A stretch of 64,000 nucleotides of DNA from an uncultured Pseudomonadota bacterium. Its GTDB lineage: Bacteria; Pseudomonadota; Gammaproteobacteria; Burkholderiales; Rhodocyclaceae. The position numbers and the translations under genes are program-made. The notes under the pieces are model-generated. The model was not told the DNA's origin. It ran no database searches and worked only from the letters and a program-made list of their open reading frames with translations. Below are positions 8,635 to 17,389 of this stretch, one piece after another (position 1 is the stretch's first letter; each line of letters begins with the position of its first letter). The stretch spans positions 24,541 to 88,540 of the forward strand of contig CAJBDJ010000031.1 in assembly GCA_903951825.1 (NCBI GenBank), read 5' to 3'.

Positions 8635-9900
8635 TTATTCTTCGTGCCGCTTGTTCAGCGCAATTCCCAACTGCTTCAATTTCCGGTACAGGTGTGTCCG
8701 CTCGAGGCCAGAGCGATCTGCCAGCTTGGTCATGTTGCCCCCCTCAAGTCGCAGATGGTGCTCAAAATAGAGTTTCTCGAAAGCGTCGCGAGCCTCACGC
8801 AGCGGCTGTCCGAAAAGGGGCAGCAATGACGAAATCTCGCTCTCGGCACCGTCTTCGACAGGCGCCACCCGGCGCACATCTTCGGCGCTGATTTCATCCT
8901 CCAGCGCGGTCAATGCGAGATTGCGAACCAGCGCATAGAGGTCGCCCCAACTCGCTTCCGGCTGGTTTTTCCAGGGCAGGGTGCGCAACGCATTGAGTGC
9001 GGCAGAGGAAAAGCGCCGCTTCTGAACTTCGCCACGCTCAATAAAATTGGTCAGCAATAGCGTGGCAATTTCCGGCAATTCATCGGCGTGTCCGGCCAGC
9101 GGCGGCAGCGAGAGCCATACCTCGCTCAGCCTGGTCAGCAATTTACTGTCCCAGCCGGCTTCAAGCAGACTGGAAAGCGGCCGCGCCACCGCCACCACCA
9201 ACTGCAAATTAAGCTTCTCCAGGCGGTCGACCGCGTACGCCAGGTTCATTTGCTGCATTTTGCCGAGAACAGCGAGATCGGGGACAAATAGCAGTCCACC
9301 GGAAATTTTTTCGAGCATTTCTTGGGTCAGTGCGCTGCTCAGGGAAGACAAATCCAGCCACGGGGCGCGCGGTGTCAGCAGCGTGCGGGCGCAAATTTCG
9401 GCCATGCCGCCAGTTGCCCCCTTGATCAACACCAACGATGACTTGGCGGCAGCCTGTTCGAGCCGGCGCTTGAATTCCTTGACGAATCCCGAGCGCCCGA
9501 ACGCCTCCAGTGTCAGCGGTGGATGTGCCGGCGGGGCATCGTGTTTGAGCGCTTTTTGAACAGTCGATAGCAATTTTTGCAGGGCAATCGGCTTTTCCAG
9601 AAAATCAAAAGCACCGAAGCGCGTCGCTTCAACCGCCGTATCTATCGTCCCGTGCCCGGACATCATGACCACCGGCATGTTGAGCTGGCCGGCGGCATGC
9701 CACTCCTTGAGCAACGAAATACCATCGGTGTCAGGCATCCAGATGTCGAGTAAGACCAAATCCGGGCGTAACTCCGTCCTGACGCGACGTGCGGCGGCCG
9801 CATTCTCCGCCAGCCGGACATCGTAACCTTCGTCGATCAGAATCTCCGACAGCAGTTCGCGGATGCCAACCTCGTCGTCAACGACCAATATGATTGCCAT
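8635..9900 (-). CDS. NtrX-like response regulator with degenerate AAA+ domain
   Basis: A 421-residue response regulator. Residues 1-120 are a complete receiver (VVDDE, phospho-acceptor D52 in LLDIWMPDTDG, conserved T and K in MMSGHG and EKP). The C-terminus is a Fis-type helix-turn-helix (NMTKLADRSGLERTHLYRKLKQLGI). The middle domain aligns by position with the sigma-54-activating AAA+ domain but is eroded: Walker A has become KGATGGMAEIC, the GAFTGA loop is absent, and the Walker B acidic residues are replaced (GGLLFVPDLAV). The protein is therefore unlikely to hydrolyse ATP or remodel sigma-54 polymerase. It overlaps the partner kinase gene by 23 bases. By position and domain order it is the NtrX partner of the NtrY-like kinase. 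Confidence 0.85.
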   Translation of the reverse strand: MAIILVVDDEVGIRELLSEILIDEGYDVRLAENAAAARRVRTELRPDLVLLDIWMPDTDGISLLKEWHAAGQLNMPVVMMSGHGTIDTAVEATRFGAFDFLEKPIALQKLLSTVQKALKHDAPPAHPPLTLEAFGRSGFVKEFKRRLEQAAAKSSLVLIKGATGGMAEICARTLLTPRAPWLDLSSLSSALTQEMLEKISGGLLFVPDLAVLGKMQQMNLAYAVDRLEKLNLQLVVAVARPLSSLLEAGWDSKLLTRLSEVWLSLPPLAGHADELPEIATLLLTNFIERGEVQKRRFSSAALNALRTLPWKNQPEASWGDLYALVRNLALTALEDEISAEDVRRVAPVEDGAESEISSLLPLFGQPLREARDAFEKLYFEHHLRLEGGNMTKLADRSGLERTHLYRKLKQLGIALNKRHEE

Positions 9901-12034
9901 TCTTGGCTTCCTCCTCTTTCACCAGCGGCAGACGGATGCAAATCCGTGCCCCGCCTGCTGGTGCATTGCCGATTTCAATAGTACCCAAATGCTCATCGAC
10001 GATCTTCTTGACAATAGGCATTCCAAGCCCGGTTCCCCGCGCCTTGGTGGTAACGTAAGGTTCAAAAATGCGCGGCAGGATTTCTGCCGGGAAACCCGGC
10101 CCGTTGTCGGTGATTACCAACAGTGCATGGCGGTTGATGGCTTTCGTCGACACACCGATACAGCCGTTCACATTGCCTTCCAGAGCATCTTCGGCGTTGC
10201 GCAGCAGGTTGTGAATCACTTGCCGCAATTGCGTGGCATCGCCGAGAACGGCAGGCAAGGCGACAGCCAGATCGAGCTCGAAGCTTGCCGACGAACTTTC
10301 ATAAAGACCGAGGACTTCGCCAATCAATTCGTTGAGATCAAGCGGCGAAACATCCGGTGTCGGCAAGCGGGCGTAGTCGCGAAAATCATCCACCATGCGC
10401 TTCATCGCCTGCACTTGATTGATGATGGTTTGCGTCCCGCGCGCCAGCATGTCCGCATCGCTGCCGGCCAGCTTGCCGGAGAGCTTGAATTGCAAACGTT
10501 CTGCCGAAAGCTGGATCGGCGTCAACGGATTCTTGATTTCGTGCGCCAGGCGCCGTGCCACCTCGCCCCAGGCGGCGCTGCGCTGGGCGGCGACGAGGCG
10601 GGTGACATCGTCAAAAACCACTACATCGCCGCCGCCACTCACTTCCGGCAAGCGCGAGCCGCGCAACAGCAGCACCTGCGGCATACCGTTTACACGCTCC
10701 ATTTCAAGCTGGGCTTGCCACTCGACCTCCTCGGTTGCTGCAAAGTGTTCACGAATGAACTCACCGAAGACGGTTTGGCGCGGCCAACTGGCGACATCCT
10801 GGCCGATGAGGCCGGAAAAGTCGTCGTTGAGAATGTTCAAGGCTCCTTCATTAACCGTGCGCAGCACAAAATTCCGGTCAAAAACCAATACCCCGGCAGA
10901 CAGGTTGGCCAGAATTGACTCTAGATAGCCGCGCGCCGCTTCGAGCTCGTTTCGATGGCGCTCGGTTTCACGCCGTGCATCATCAAGCTGGCGCGTCATG
11001 CGATTGAAAGACTGCGTCAACAACCCCAATTCATCACCGCTATACACCGCCGCGCGCGGCGAAAAATCGCCCTGGGCAACTGCGTGTGTTCCTTCCGCCA
11101 GTATGAGCAACGGCGCGACGAGGCGACGAGCCATGACGTAAGCCAGCGCAAAGGCGGCAAAAAGAGCGACGAGTACGGTCAACGTCAATGTCAGTGCATA
11201 AATTTGCGTCAAACCCTGACGCGCCAGTTGCAGCTCCTGATAGTCGCGATAAACGGCTTGCACGGCATCGGCATCATGCGCCATCGCCTCGGGTACCGGG
11301 TGCGTCAGCTGCAAAATGCGCGGCTCCTCGTACAAATCACGCGCCGCGACTGGCACCAGAACACGTAAATGGAGCTTGCCTCCTTCTTCTTCGACCGAGG
11401 TGACCGCGCGCGTCGAACGCGCCTGCTTGAGTTGCGCCTGACTGGGCAGATCGGGTAGCAAACTGCTGAGGTCGGCGGTCGCGCTCGAGAGTAGCTGCCC
11501 CCCCACCGAGAAAAGCGCCGCCGACTGGATACTTTGCTCGTTGCGCAAACGTAAAAGCGCCGAGCGCCGTGAAGTCTCGGCGATACCCGACAATTCAGCA
11601 GCCATGCTACGTGCTTTTTCGACAAGGTCGTCAAGCTGCGAATCGAGCACTGTGCGACCAAGCTGGAGCCCTGACTCGAGAGCTTTCTCGACGCGCACGT
11701 CGAACCAGCTTTCAATCGAGCGCGTGACGAACTGTACCGAAACGCCATACACCAGCACTCCCGGCAAGACCGCCACGACGCCGAACATCAACATCAGGCG
11801 CAGCTTGAGGCGGGCGCCGAAAATCTGTGCCCGATAGTCTTGCCAGAGGGCGCGCAACTGCCAGCCAACCAGCGCCAACATGCCGATCGCCAGAATGACG
11901 TTGAGAGCGATCAGCAGCGGGTAATTACGCGAAAAAACAACGGTATCGGCGGCCGTTGATATCAGGAGCAGAAACCAGACGATGCCGCCTACCGCAGCGA
12001 TCAAGGCACTTCCAGCCGCGAGCAAACGCTTCAT
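9878..12034 (-). CDS. NtrY-like sensor histidine kinase
   Basis: A 718-residue membrane histidine kinase. Four membrane segments are visible: three in the first 110 residues and one near residues 280-300, after a periplasmic sensor domain. HAMP and PAS domains follow. The HisKA motif is RRLAHEIKNPLTPIQLSAE, and the ATPase domain shows NLLRNAEDAL, DNGPGFP and GTGLGMPI. This layout matches NtrY, which senses nitrogen or redox state in proteobacteria. I choose the ATG that overlaps the upstream gene's stop (ATGA); an open frame 23 codons longer exists but lies wholly inside that gene. It is followed by its cognate regulator. Confidence 0.9.
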   Translation of the reverse strand: MKRLLAAGSALIAAVGGIVWFLLLISTAADTVVFSRNYPLLIALNVILAIGMLALVGWQLRALWQDYRAQIFGARLKLRLMLMFGVVAVLPGVLVYGVSVQFVTRSIESWFDVRVEKALESGLQLGRTVLDSQLDDLVEKARSMAAELSGIAETSRRSALLRLRNEQSIQSAALFSVGGQLLSSATADLSSLLPDLPSQAQLKQARSTRAVTSVEEEGGKLHLRVLVPVAARDLYEEPRILQLTHPVPEAMAHDADAVQAVYRDYQELQLARQGLTQIYALTLTLTVLVALFAAFALAYVMARRLVAPLLILAEGTHAVAQGDFSPRAAVYSGDELGLLTQSFNRMTRQLDDARRETERHRNELEAARGYLESILANLSAGVLVFDRNFVLRTVNEGALNILNDDFSGLIGQDVASWPRQTVFGEFIREHFAATEEVEWQAQLEMERVNGMPQVLLLRGSRLPEVSGGGDVVVFDDVTRLVAAQRSAAWGEVARRLAHEIKNPLTPIQLSAERLQFKLSGKLAGSDADMLARGTQTIINQVQAMKRMVDDFRDYARLPTPDVSPLDLNELIGEVLGLYESSSASFELDLAVALPAVLGDATQLRQVIHNLLRNAEDALEGNVNGCIGVSTKAINRHALLVITDNGPGFPAEILPRIFEPYVTTKARGTGLGMPIVKKIVDEHLGTIEIGNAPAGGARICIRLPLVKEEEAKNGNHIGR

Positions 12035-12612
12035 TTGGCTTCCGCCTGAGATGCGGGCACCAGTGTCACCGGCCAGGACTTCCACTCGGACGACAAACTC
12101 CATTCCTTGTTGCCCAAGGCATTGATCTGGAATGGGCGCGGCAGTTGATTAAGATCGAGCCGCATACGCAGGCTGGCCTCGTAGACTTCACCTGTGCGTA
12201 CTGCCTTGTCGCCTTTTTCTATCACCAGCCAGCCGCGAACCCTGGAGAAGACCAGCAAGGCATCAGCAAGTGAGGAAAAGCTTTGATGCAACCCACCGGT
12301 CGTCACCCGGTACTGGCGAGTCAGTGCATGATAAGACAAGCGATAGGTTTGTGTCCTCGTCGCCGCCTGTTCTTCGAGCCAGTACCAGCGCGGCTTGGAC
12401 AGCTCAAAATCAAGGACAAAATTGAGGACGACACCCTTGGCAATCGCATCTTCAAGCCGCTGATTGATCTCGAAGTTGAAATCAGCGGCGACAACATAGC
12501 CATCCTCAGTGGCCGTCAGTTTCGGGTTGACGACCTCGATTTCTGCCGCCAACAACCAGACCGGAGCCACCAGCAATGCAACGAAGAGCAGGGCGCGCAG
12601 GCGTTCAGGCAC
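12031..12612 (-). CDS. DUF4390 family exported protein
   Basis: A 193-residue protein from a GTG start that overlaps the rsmB stop (GTGCCTGA). It begins with a signal peptide or membrane anchor (LRALLFVALLVAPVWLLAAE). The rest, with DFELSKPRWYWLEE and TYRLSYHALTRQYRVT, is the DUF4390 family found in betaproteobacteria between rsmB and ntrY. No biochemical function is established. Its position directly before the kinase gene, with a 4-bp overlap, suggests a periplasmic partner of the sensor; this is inference. A longer open frame extends 22 codons into rsmB. Confidence 0.8.
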   Translation of the reverse strand: MPERLRALLFVALLVAPVWLLAAEIEVVNPKLTATEDGYVVAADFNFEINQRLEDAIAKGVVLNFVLDFELSKPRWYWLEEQAATRTQTYRLSYHALTRQYRVTTGGLHQSFSSLADALLVFSRVRGWLVIEKGDKAVRTGEVYEASLRMRLDLNQLPRPFQINALGNKEWSLSSEWKSWPVTLVPASQAEAK

Positions 12613-13864
12613 GTTTTTCAAGCAGGCTGTAGAAGAATCCATCATGTTCGGCGGTCGGCAACAATTGCTCCTCGACAAAGCACCGTGCGGTGGGCTGGCG
12701 GTTGAGAAAACGGGTCATTTGACCCGAATTTTCTGCAGCAAATACCGAGCAAGTGGCGTAAAGCAGTTTACCGCCGGGGCGCAAGCAAAGCCACAGCGCA
12801 TCGAGCATCCGTGACTGGGTCGCGGCAAAACTGGCAATATCGTCAAATCGCCGCAACCACTTCGTATCGGGGTGACGACGTACAACACCGCTAGCCGTGC
12901 ATGGCACGTCCAGAAGAATGGCATCGAAAAGCCGGCCATCCCACCAAGTATCCTTTTTAATGCAATCGGCTACCTTGACGCTTGCGCTCAAGCCAAGACG
13001 CACGAGATTTTCTTCAACCCGCCGACAACGTGCGGGTTTCAGATCGAGGGCGAGCAAATCGAGATCAACGCGCTCCAGCAAATGCGCCGCTTTACCGCCG
13101 GGCGCTGCGCAGGCATCCAGAACGCGGCTGCCTGGCGCCGGATCGAGCAACTCGGCGGCACGCTGGGCGCCGGGATCCTGAACCGAAACCAGCCCCTCGA
13201 CAAAGCCCGGCAAGCGATCGACCGACAACGGCTTGTCAAGCAGGATGGCGCCATCGGGGTGAAGACGGGCAGGAATTTCGGCGGCCTCAAGTAGCCGCAG
13301 ATAGTTCGTCGGCGTGATCCGCCGCCGGTTGGCGCGCAAAGCCATCGGCGGCGGTGAATTGCCTGCCGCGGCAATGGCCTGCCAGTCGGTGGGCCAGTCG
13401 GCACGCAGGGAATCCAGCCACCATCCAGGATGTTGATGCAGTGCAATTTCGTTACCTGCGACGGCAAGGCTCAATTCATCGCGGCGCCGCAAATAATTGC
13501 GCAACACAGCATTGACCAGCCCGCGCAAACGTCCCTCGAACAGCACACCAGCCGCCTGCACCGCTTGATCAACCGTGGTGTGCGCAGTGTCGGGACGCGC
13601 CTCAAGTCGTGTCAAGGCAAGCAACAGCAGGGCACGAATTTCGAGTACTTCGAGGGGGCACTCCATCAGTCGGGCAAGGATGAAATCGCCCCAGCCAAAG
13701 CGCCTTAACGCGGTGTAGAGCAAGTCCTGAACGGCCGGCCGAGCGAGCGGGTCGACCTTCCCCAACAGGTTCTCGGCAAGGCTGCGACCGCTGAAAACGG
13801 CGGCTCCCGCTTGGGCGGCATTGAGCAGGGCATAAGCCAGTGAGGTGGGTGCAAGATCAGACAT
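12605..13864 (-). CDS. rsmB: 16S rRNA (cytosine-967-C5)-methyltransferase
   Basis: A 419-residue S-adenosylmethionine-dependent methyltransferase that makes m5C967 in 16S rRNA. The N-terminal NusB-like RNA-binding domain (about residues 1-140) is followed by the Rossmann methyltransferase domain. Visible motifs: SAM-binding LDACAAPGGKAAHLLE, motif IV DVPCTASGVVRRHPD and the catalytic-cysteine motif LLYATCSVF. The start is the ATG of MSDLAPTSLAYALLNAA; an upstream in-frame extension is unlikely. In betaproteobacteria rsmB is usually next to fmt and def; here an S1/P1 nuclease gene lies between them on the other strand. Confidence 0.95.
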   Translation of the reverse strand: MSDLAPTSLAYALLNAAQAGAAVFSGRSLAENLLGKVDPLARPAVQDLLYTALRRFGWGDFILARLMECPLEVLEIRALLLLALTRLEARPDTAHTTVDQAVQAAGVLFEGRLRGLVNAVLRNYLRRRDELSLAVAGNEIALHQHPGWWLDSLRADWPTDWQAIAAAGNSPPPMALRANRRRITPTNYLRLLEAAEIPARLHPDGAILLDKPLSVDRLPGFVEGLVSVQDPGAQRAAELLDPAPGSRVLDACAAPGGKAAHLLERVDLDLLALDLKPARCRRVEENLVRLGLSASVKVADCIKKDTWWDGRLFDAILLDVPCTASGVVRRHPDTKWLRRFDDIASFAATQSRMLDALWLCLRPGGKLLYATCSVFAAENSGQMTRFLNRQPTARCFVEEQLLPTAEHDGFFYSLLEKRA

Positions 13865-13896
13865 GAACCAATTATCGCACGCGGCATAATGGCGCC

Positions 13897-14778
13897 ATGA
13901 GACAACTCTTACTCGCACTCACGCTTTGTTTGGCATCGCCCATTTGCCACGCCTGGAATGCAGCGGGTCATCGCTTGGTCGCCGCAATCGCTTGGGATCA
14001 ACTATCCCTGGCGAATCGCCAACGAGTCAGCACGATACTTGCCAGCCACCCGGATTATGAGCGCTGGGCAAAAATTCCGGGGTCATCGGAACACCCGGAT
14101 ATTTTCGCGGAAGCCGCAACCTGGCCTGACGCGATCCGCAGCGACCCACGATTTAACGACGAATCCGGCAAGGGTTCGGCCATTCCCGGCCTGCCTGACA
14201 ACGGGCGTCACAAAAACTGGCATTTCGTCGACATCAATGCCGACGGGGAGGTTGTCGACGGGCTGCTGGATCGGCAGATCGAGGAACTGAGCGAGGTGCT
14301 GCGATCAGAAGTCGATATGTCGCAAATTTCTTACGCCTTGCCTTGGTTGCTGCATCTCGTGGCGGATATTCATCAGCCGCTGCATGTCGGTCGTCATGGC
14401 GACGAAGGCGGCAATCGGGTCGACGTTGAAAATCCCTACAACCGTCGCTGGCTGTTTTCCAGCTTGCACACCTACTGGGACGACTTGCCCGGCCCCCCCT
14501 GGCTGCGCGGCAAACGTCTGGAGCAAAAAAAGCGGGAATTAAGCGAGCGTTACCGGGCGCCGGAACAAGCCAATGTTCGCCGCTGGCGCGATGAGAGTCA
14601 TCGCTTGCTGATCCATGCCTATCCGGATAGCGAAGGCAATCTGCCAGCGTTCATCAGCGAGGAGTTTCATCGGCGAGCCAGCGAAATTGCCGGACAACGG
14701 ATAATTGACGCCGGTTATCGTCTCGGCCGCCTTTTGGAGGAAATCCTGAACGCTGGCGTTTCACGTGAAACTCGATAA
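13897..14778 (+). CDS. S1/P1-type zinc nuclease, secreted
   Basis: A 293-residue protein with a cleavable signal peptide (MRQLLLALTLCLASPICHA) that leaves tryptophan as the first mature residue (WNAAGHRLVA). In S1/P1 nucleases that N-terminal Trp supplies zinc ligands, and this match is exact. Further zinc-ligand motifs seen are the H of AGHRLV, D of ATWPD, H in NWHFVDI, HLVADIHQPLHVG and the WD of LHTYWDDL. These enzymes cleave single-stranded DNA and RNA and have 3'-nucleotidase activity, here presumably in the periplasm. It is divergent from rsmB with a 32-base gap. A parS core supplies the last codons (GVSRETR). Confidence 0.92.
   Translation: MRQLLLALTLCLASPICHAWNAAGHRLVAAIAWDQLSLANRQRVSTILASHPDYERWAKIPGSSEHPDIFAEAATWPDAIRSDPRFNDESGKGSAIPGLPDNGRHKNWHFVDINADGEVVDGLLDRQIEELSEVLRSEVDMSQISYALPWLLHLVADIHQPLHVGRHGDEGGNRVDVENPYNRRWLFSSLHTYWDDLPGPPWLRGKRLEQKKRELSERYRAPEQANVRRWRDESHRLLIHAYPDSEGNLPAFISEEFHRRASEIAGQRIIDAGYRLGRLLEEILNAGVSRETR
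14758..14771. other. parS: parS centromere site (perfect 14-bp palindrome)
   Basis: GTTTCACGTGAAAC within the last codons of the S1/P1 nuclease gene, about 31 kb from the origin cluster. Identical in core to the sites at 976 and 21075. Confidence 0.85.
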
Positions 14779-14811
14779 AGGCTAGCCAGGCACGATGGAG
14801 GCAGCAGCTTG

Positions 14812-15735
14812 TCAGGTAGGGAGGTCGAAGCAATCACCGCGTTGCCAGGGGTTGCCAGCCAAAAACTGCTGAACCGGCAAGCGCTTGCCGCCGGCTTTTT
14901 GCAACTCGCTGATCGCCAATGCGCCATCGGCGCAGGCGACAACGATCTTGCTGCGGTCAACCGCCAAAATTTGCCCGGCTTTTCCTTGACCCGGTGTCGG
15001 CTCAGCTTGCCACAGCTTGATCAGCTGTCCCTTGAACCCGGCTTGGGCTCCCGGGAAAGGGTTAAATGCGCGCAACTGGCGATCCAGCTCGGCCGCCGAT
15101 TTGCGCCAGTCAATCATCGCTTCCGATTTCTCGATCTTGTGCGCATAGGTCACCCCCTCGCTCGCCTGACCAACACTGGTCATGGGTAAACCGGCCAAGA
15201 CTTCAGAAACCAGTCTTGCACCCAATTCGGCAAGCCGATCATGCAAACTGCCCGCCGTATCGTGCGCCTCAATTGGCAATTCCCGACGCAGGACAATCGG
15301 GCCGGTGTCCAGCCCCGCCTCCATTTGCATGATGCAAATACCGGTTTCAGAATCTCCAGCAAGCAAAGCGCGCTGAATCGGTGCGGCACCCCGCCACCTC
15401 GGCAACAATGAAGCGTGGATGTTCAAACAGCCAAAATTCGGCAAATCGAGCACTGCCTGAGGCAGAATCAACCCGTAGGCAGCGACCACCATTACATCGG
15501 CTCTCAGCTTTGCCAAGCGTCCGAGAGCCTCAGCATCCTTGAGGCTCAGCGGCTGAAAAACTTCAATGCCTCTCTCAAACGCAAGTTTCTTAACGGCTGA
15601 CGGCTGCAAGCCCAAGCCCCGCCCGGCCGGTCGATCAGGCTGCGTCAAAACCAAGGCAACCTCATGCCCGGCATCAACAATTGCCGCCAATGCCCGGGCC
15701 GCAAACTCGGGCGTGCCAGCAAAAATCACCCTCAT
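14812..15735 (-). CDS. fmt: Methionyl-tRNA formyltransferase
   Basis: A 307-residue cytoplasmic enzyme that formylates the initiator methionyl-tRNA using 10-formyltetrahydrofolate. The N-terminal formyltransferase domain begins [13 protein letters not shown]. The catalytic Asn-His region is seen in [20 protein letters not shown], together with the tetrahydrofolate-site sequence [12 protein letters not shown]. The C-terminal OB-like tRNA-binding domain covers about residues 205-307. Length is close to the E. coli enzyme (315). The gene overlaps def by 4 bases, the usual def-fmt operon. Confidence 0.95.
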   Translation of the reverse strand: MRVIFAGTPEFAARALAAIVDAGHEVALVLTQPDRPAGRGLGLQPSAVKKLAFERGIEVFQPLSLKDAEALGRLAKLRADVMVVAAYGLILPQAVLDLPNFGCLNIHASLLPRWRGAAPIQRALLAGDSETGICIMQMEAGLDTGPIVLRRELPIEAHDTAGSLHDRLAELGARLVSEVLAGLPMTSVGQASEGVTYAHKIEKSEAMIDWRKSAAELDRQLRAFNPFPGAQAGFKGQLIKLWQAEPTPGQGKAGQILAVDRSKIVVACADGALAISELQKAGGKRLPVQQFLAGNPWQRGDCFDLPT

Positions 15736-16235
15736 GCCGTAACGCGCGCCTTCTTGGCCAATTTGCTTCTGATTCGCGCCTGTTTTAACAGCGACAAGTG
15801 ATCGACAAACACCTTGCCATTGAGATGATCCAACTCATGCTGCAGGCAGACTGCCAATAGGCCTTCAGCAACCAGCGACTGCTGGCGGCCGTCAATATCG
15901 AGATAATGAACGGTTACCCGCTGCGAGCGCTCAACCTTTTCGTACACGCCGGGCACGGAGAGGCAGCCCTCTTCCCCTTCTTGGGAACCTTCGCATTGTT
16001 CAAGACGCGGATTGATGAAGACGCGCAAATCGCTTTTGTCTTCAGAAACGTCAATGATGATCAACTGCTTATGAACATCAACCTGCGTTGCTGCCAAACC
16101 GATTCCTGGCGCTTCATACATGGTTTCTGCCATGTCATTGACGAGACGGCGAATGCTTTCATCAATACAGCTGATCGGCTGTGCAATTTTTTTCAGACGG
16201 ACGTCGGGGAAGCGCAGAATGGGTAAAAGTGCCAT
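15732..16235 (-). CDS. def: Peptide deformylase
   Basis: A 167-residue metalloenzyme that removes the formyl group from nascent protein N-termini. All three signature motifs are visible: [19 protein letters not shown] (metal-binding Cys) and QHELDHLNG (HExxH metal-binding and catalytic motif). Length matches E. coli Def (169). It is first in the def-fmt operon and divergent from the LysM-domain gene, with a 137-base shared upstream region in which I see no strong promoter match. Confidence 0.96.
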   Translation of the reverse strand: MALLPILRFPDVRLKKIAQPISCIDESIRRLVNDMAETMYEAPGIGLAATQVDVHKQLIIIDVSEDKSDLRVFINPRLEQCEGSQEGEEGCLSVPGVYEKVERSQRVTVHYLDIDGRQQSLVAEGLLAVCLQHELDHLNGKVFVDHLSLLKQARIRSKLAKKARVTA

Positions 16236-16372
16236 ATCAATTGGGGAAAAGCTTGCTCGCCTTGGTTAATACGTTCAAAATCTCACGCTATTTCTGTATT
16301 TTGAAACAGCTTTAACGTCCGAATGGACATTAATTTTCGCGCCGTGTTCCACCGGCACGTGAGGTAATAATC

Positions 16373-17389
16373 ATGGTTCGCATTATATCTGCACTCTTTC
16401 TGGCCGTGATGGCCACCTGCAGCTTCGCAGAAACTCCCGTTCGTCTGGTCGATAACCCACCCGACCGTCACATTGTGGTGCCCGGCGACACGCTGTGGGG
16501 AATTTCCGGCAAGTTTCTCAAGGAACCTTGGCGCTGGCCTGAAATCTGGCGGATGAATCGTACCCAAATCAAAAATCCGCACCTTATTTATCCCGGCGAC
16601 ATCATTCTTCTTGATTACTTTAAAGGCAGTCCACGTTTGCGCGTTGCCAAGCCGATCAAGTTACAACCCAAGATATACAGCGAGGTGATTAATAAGGAAA
16701 TTCCCAGTATTCCAGCGCATGTGATCGAACCGTTCATATCCAAGCCACTGATTATTCAAGCTAATGAACATGCGAGCGCTCCAAGATTTATTGCAACGCA
16801 AGAAGATCGTGTTTTTATCGGCATTGGTGATACCGGGTTTGTTTCAGGAATTACTGACACTCAAGTTCTTGACTGGCACATTTACCGCCCGGGCAAACCA
16901 CTGAAGGATCCCGAGACAAAGGAAGTTGTTGGCCATGAGGCCTTCTTTCTTGGAAGCGCCAAGCTGGTTCAGCCAGGGGAACCCTCCGTGGTGCGCATCA
17001 GCGAGGCAAAAGAGGAAATCGGGCGTGGTGACCGACTGATACCGGCTCCCCAGGTCAACTTGATTTCCTATGTCCCGCATCGCCCCGAGGCGTCGGTCAC
17101 TGGGCAAGTAATGTCGATTTACGGCGGCGTCGACGAAGCCGGCAAATTTTCCGTGATCAGCATTAATCGCGGGACGAATGCTCAACTGGAAGTCGGACAC
17201 GTGCTCGCGTTGTTCCGTAACCGGGTTTCACAAGGTTACGACGAGGACAACCGGCGCGTGACGACAACCATTCCCGAAGAGCGGTACGCCTTGGCCTTTG
17301 TCTTCCGCGTCTTCGACCGCGTTGCTTATGCGCTGATCGTTGAAACCTCCAAGCCGGTCATCGTCGGCGATTCGGTAAAAAATCCGTGA
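16373..17389 (+). CDS. LysM domain peptidoglycan-binding protein
   Basis: A 338-residue exported protein with a signal peptide of about 20 residues (ending CSFAE). A single LysM domain at about residues 30-80 (HIVVPGDTLWGISGKFLKEPWRWPEIW, then NPHLIYPGDII) should bind peptidoglycan. The remaining 250 residues form a conserved C-terminal region of unknown function seen in proteobacterial proteins encoded next to dprA. It is divergent from def and overlaps dprA by 4 bases (GTGA), implying co-transcription. The link to DNA uptake is positional only. Confidence 0.88.
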   Translation: MVRIISALFLAVMATCSFAETPVRLVDNPPDRHIVVPGDTLWGISGKFLKEPWRWPEIWRMNRTQIKNPHLIYPGDIILLDYFKGSPRLRVAKPIKLQPKIYSEVINKEIPSIPAHVIEPFISKPLIIQANEHASAPRFIATQEDRVFIGIGDTGFVSGITDTQVLDWHIYRPGKPLKDPETKEVVGHEAFFLGSAKLVQPGEPSVVRISEAKEEIGRGDRLIPAPQVNLISYVPHRPEASVTGQVMSIYGGVDEAGKFSVISINRGTNAQLEVGHVLALFRNRVSQGYDEDNRRVTTTIPEERYALAFVFRVFDRVAYALIVETSKPVIVGDSVKNP

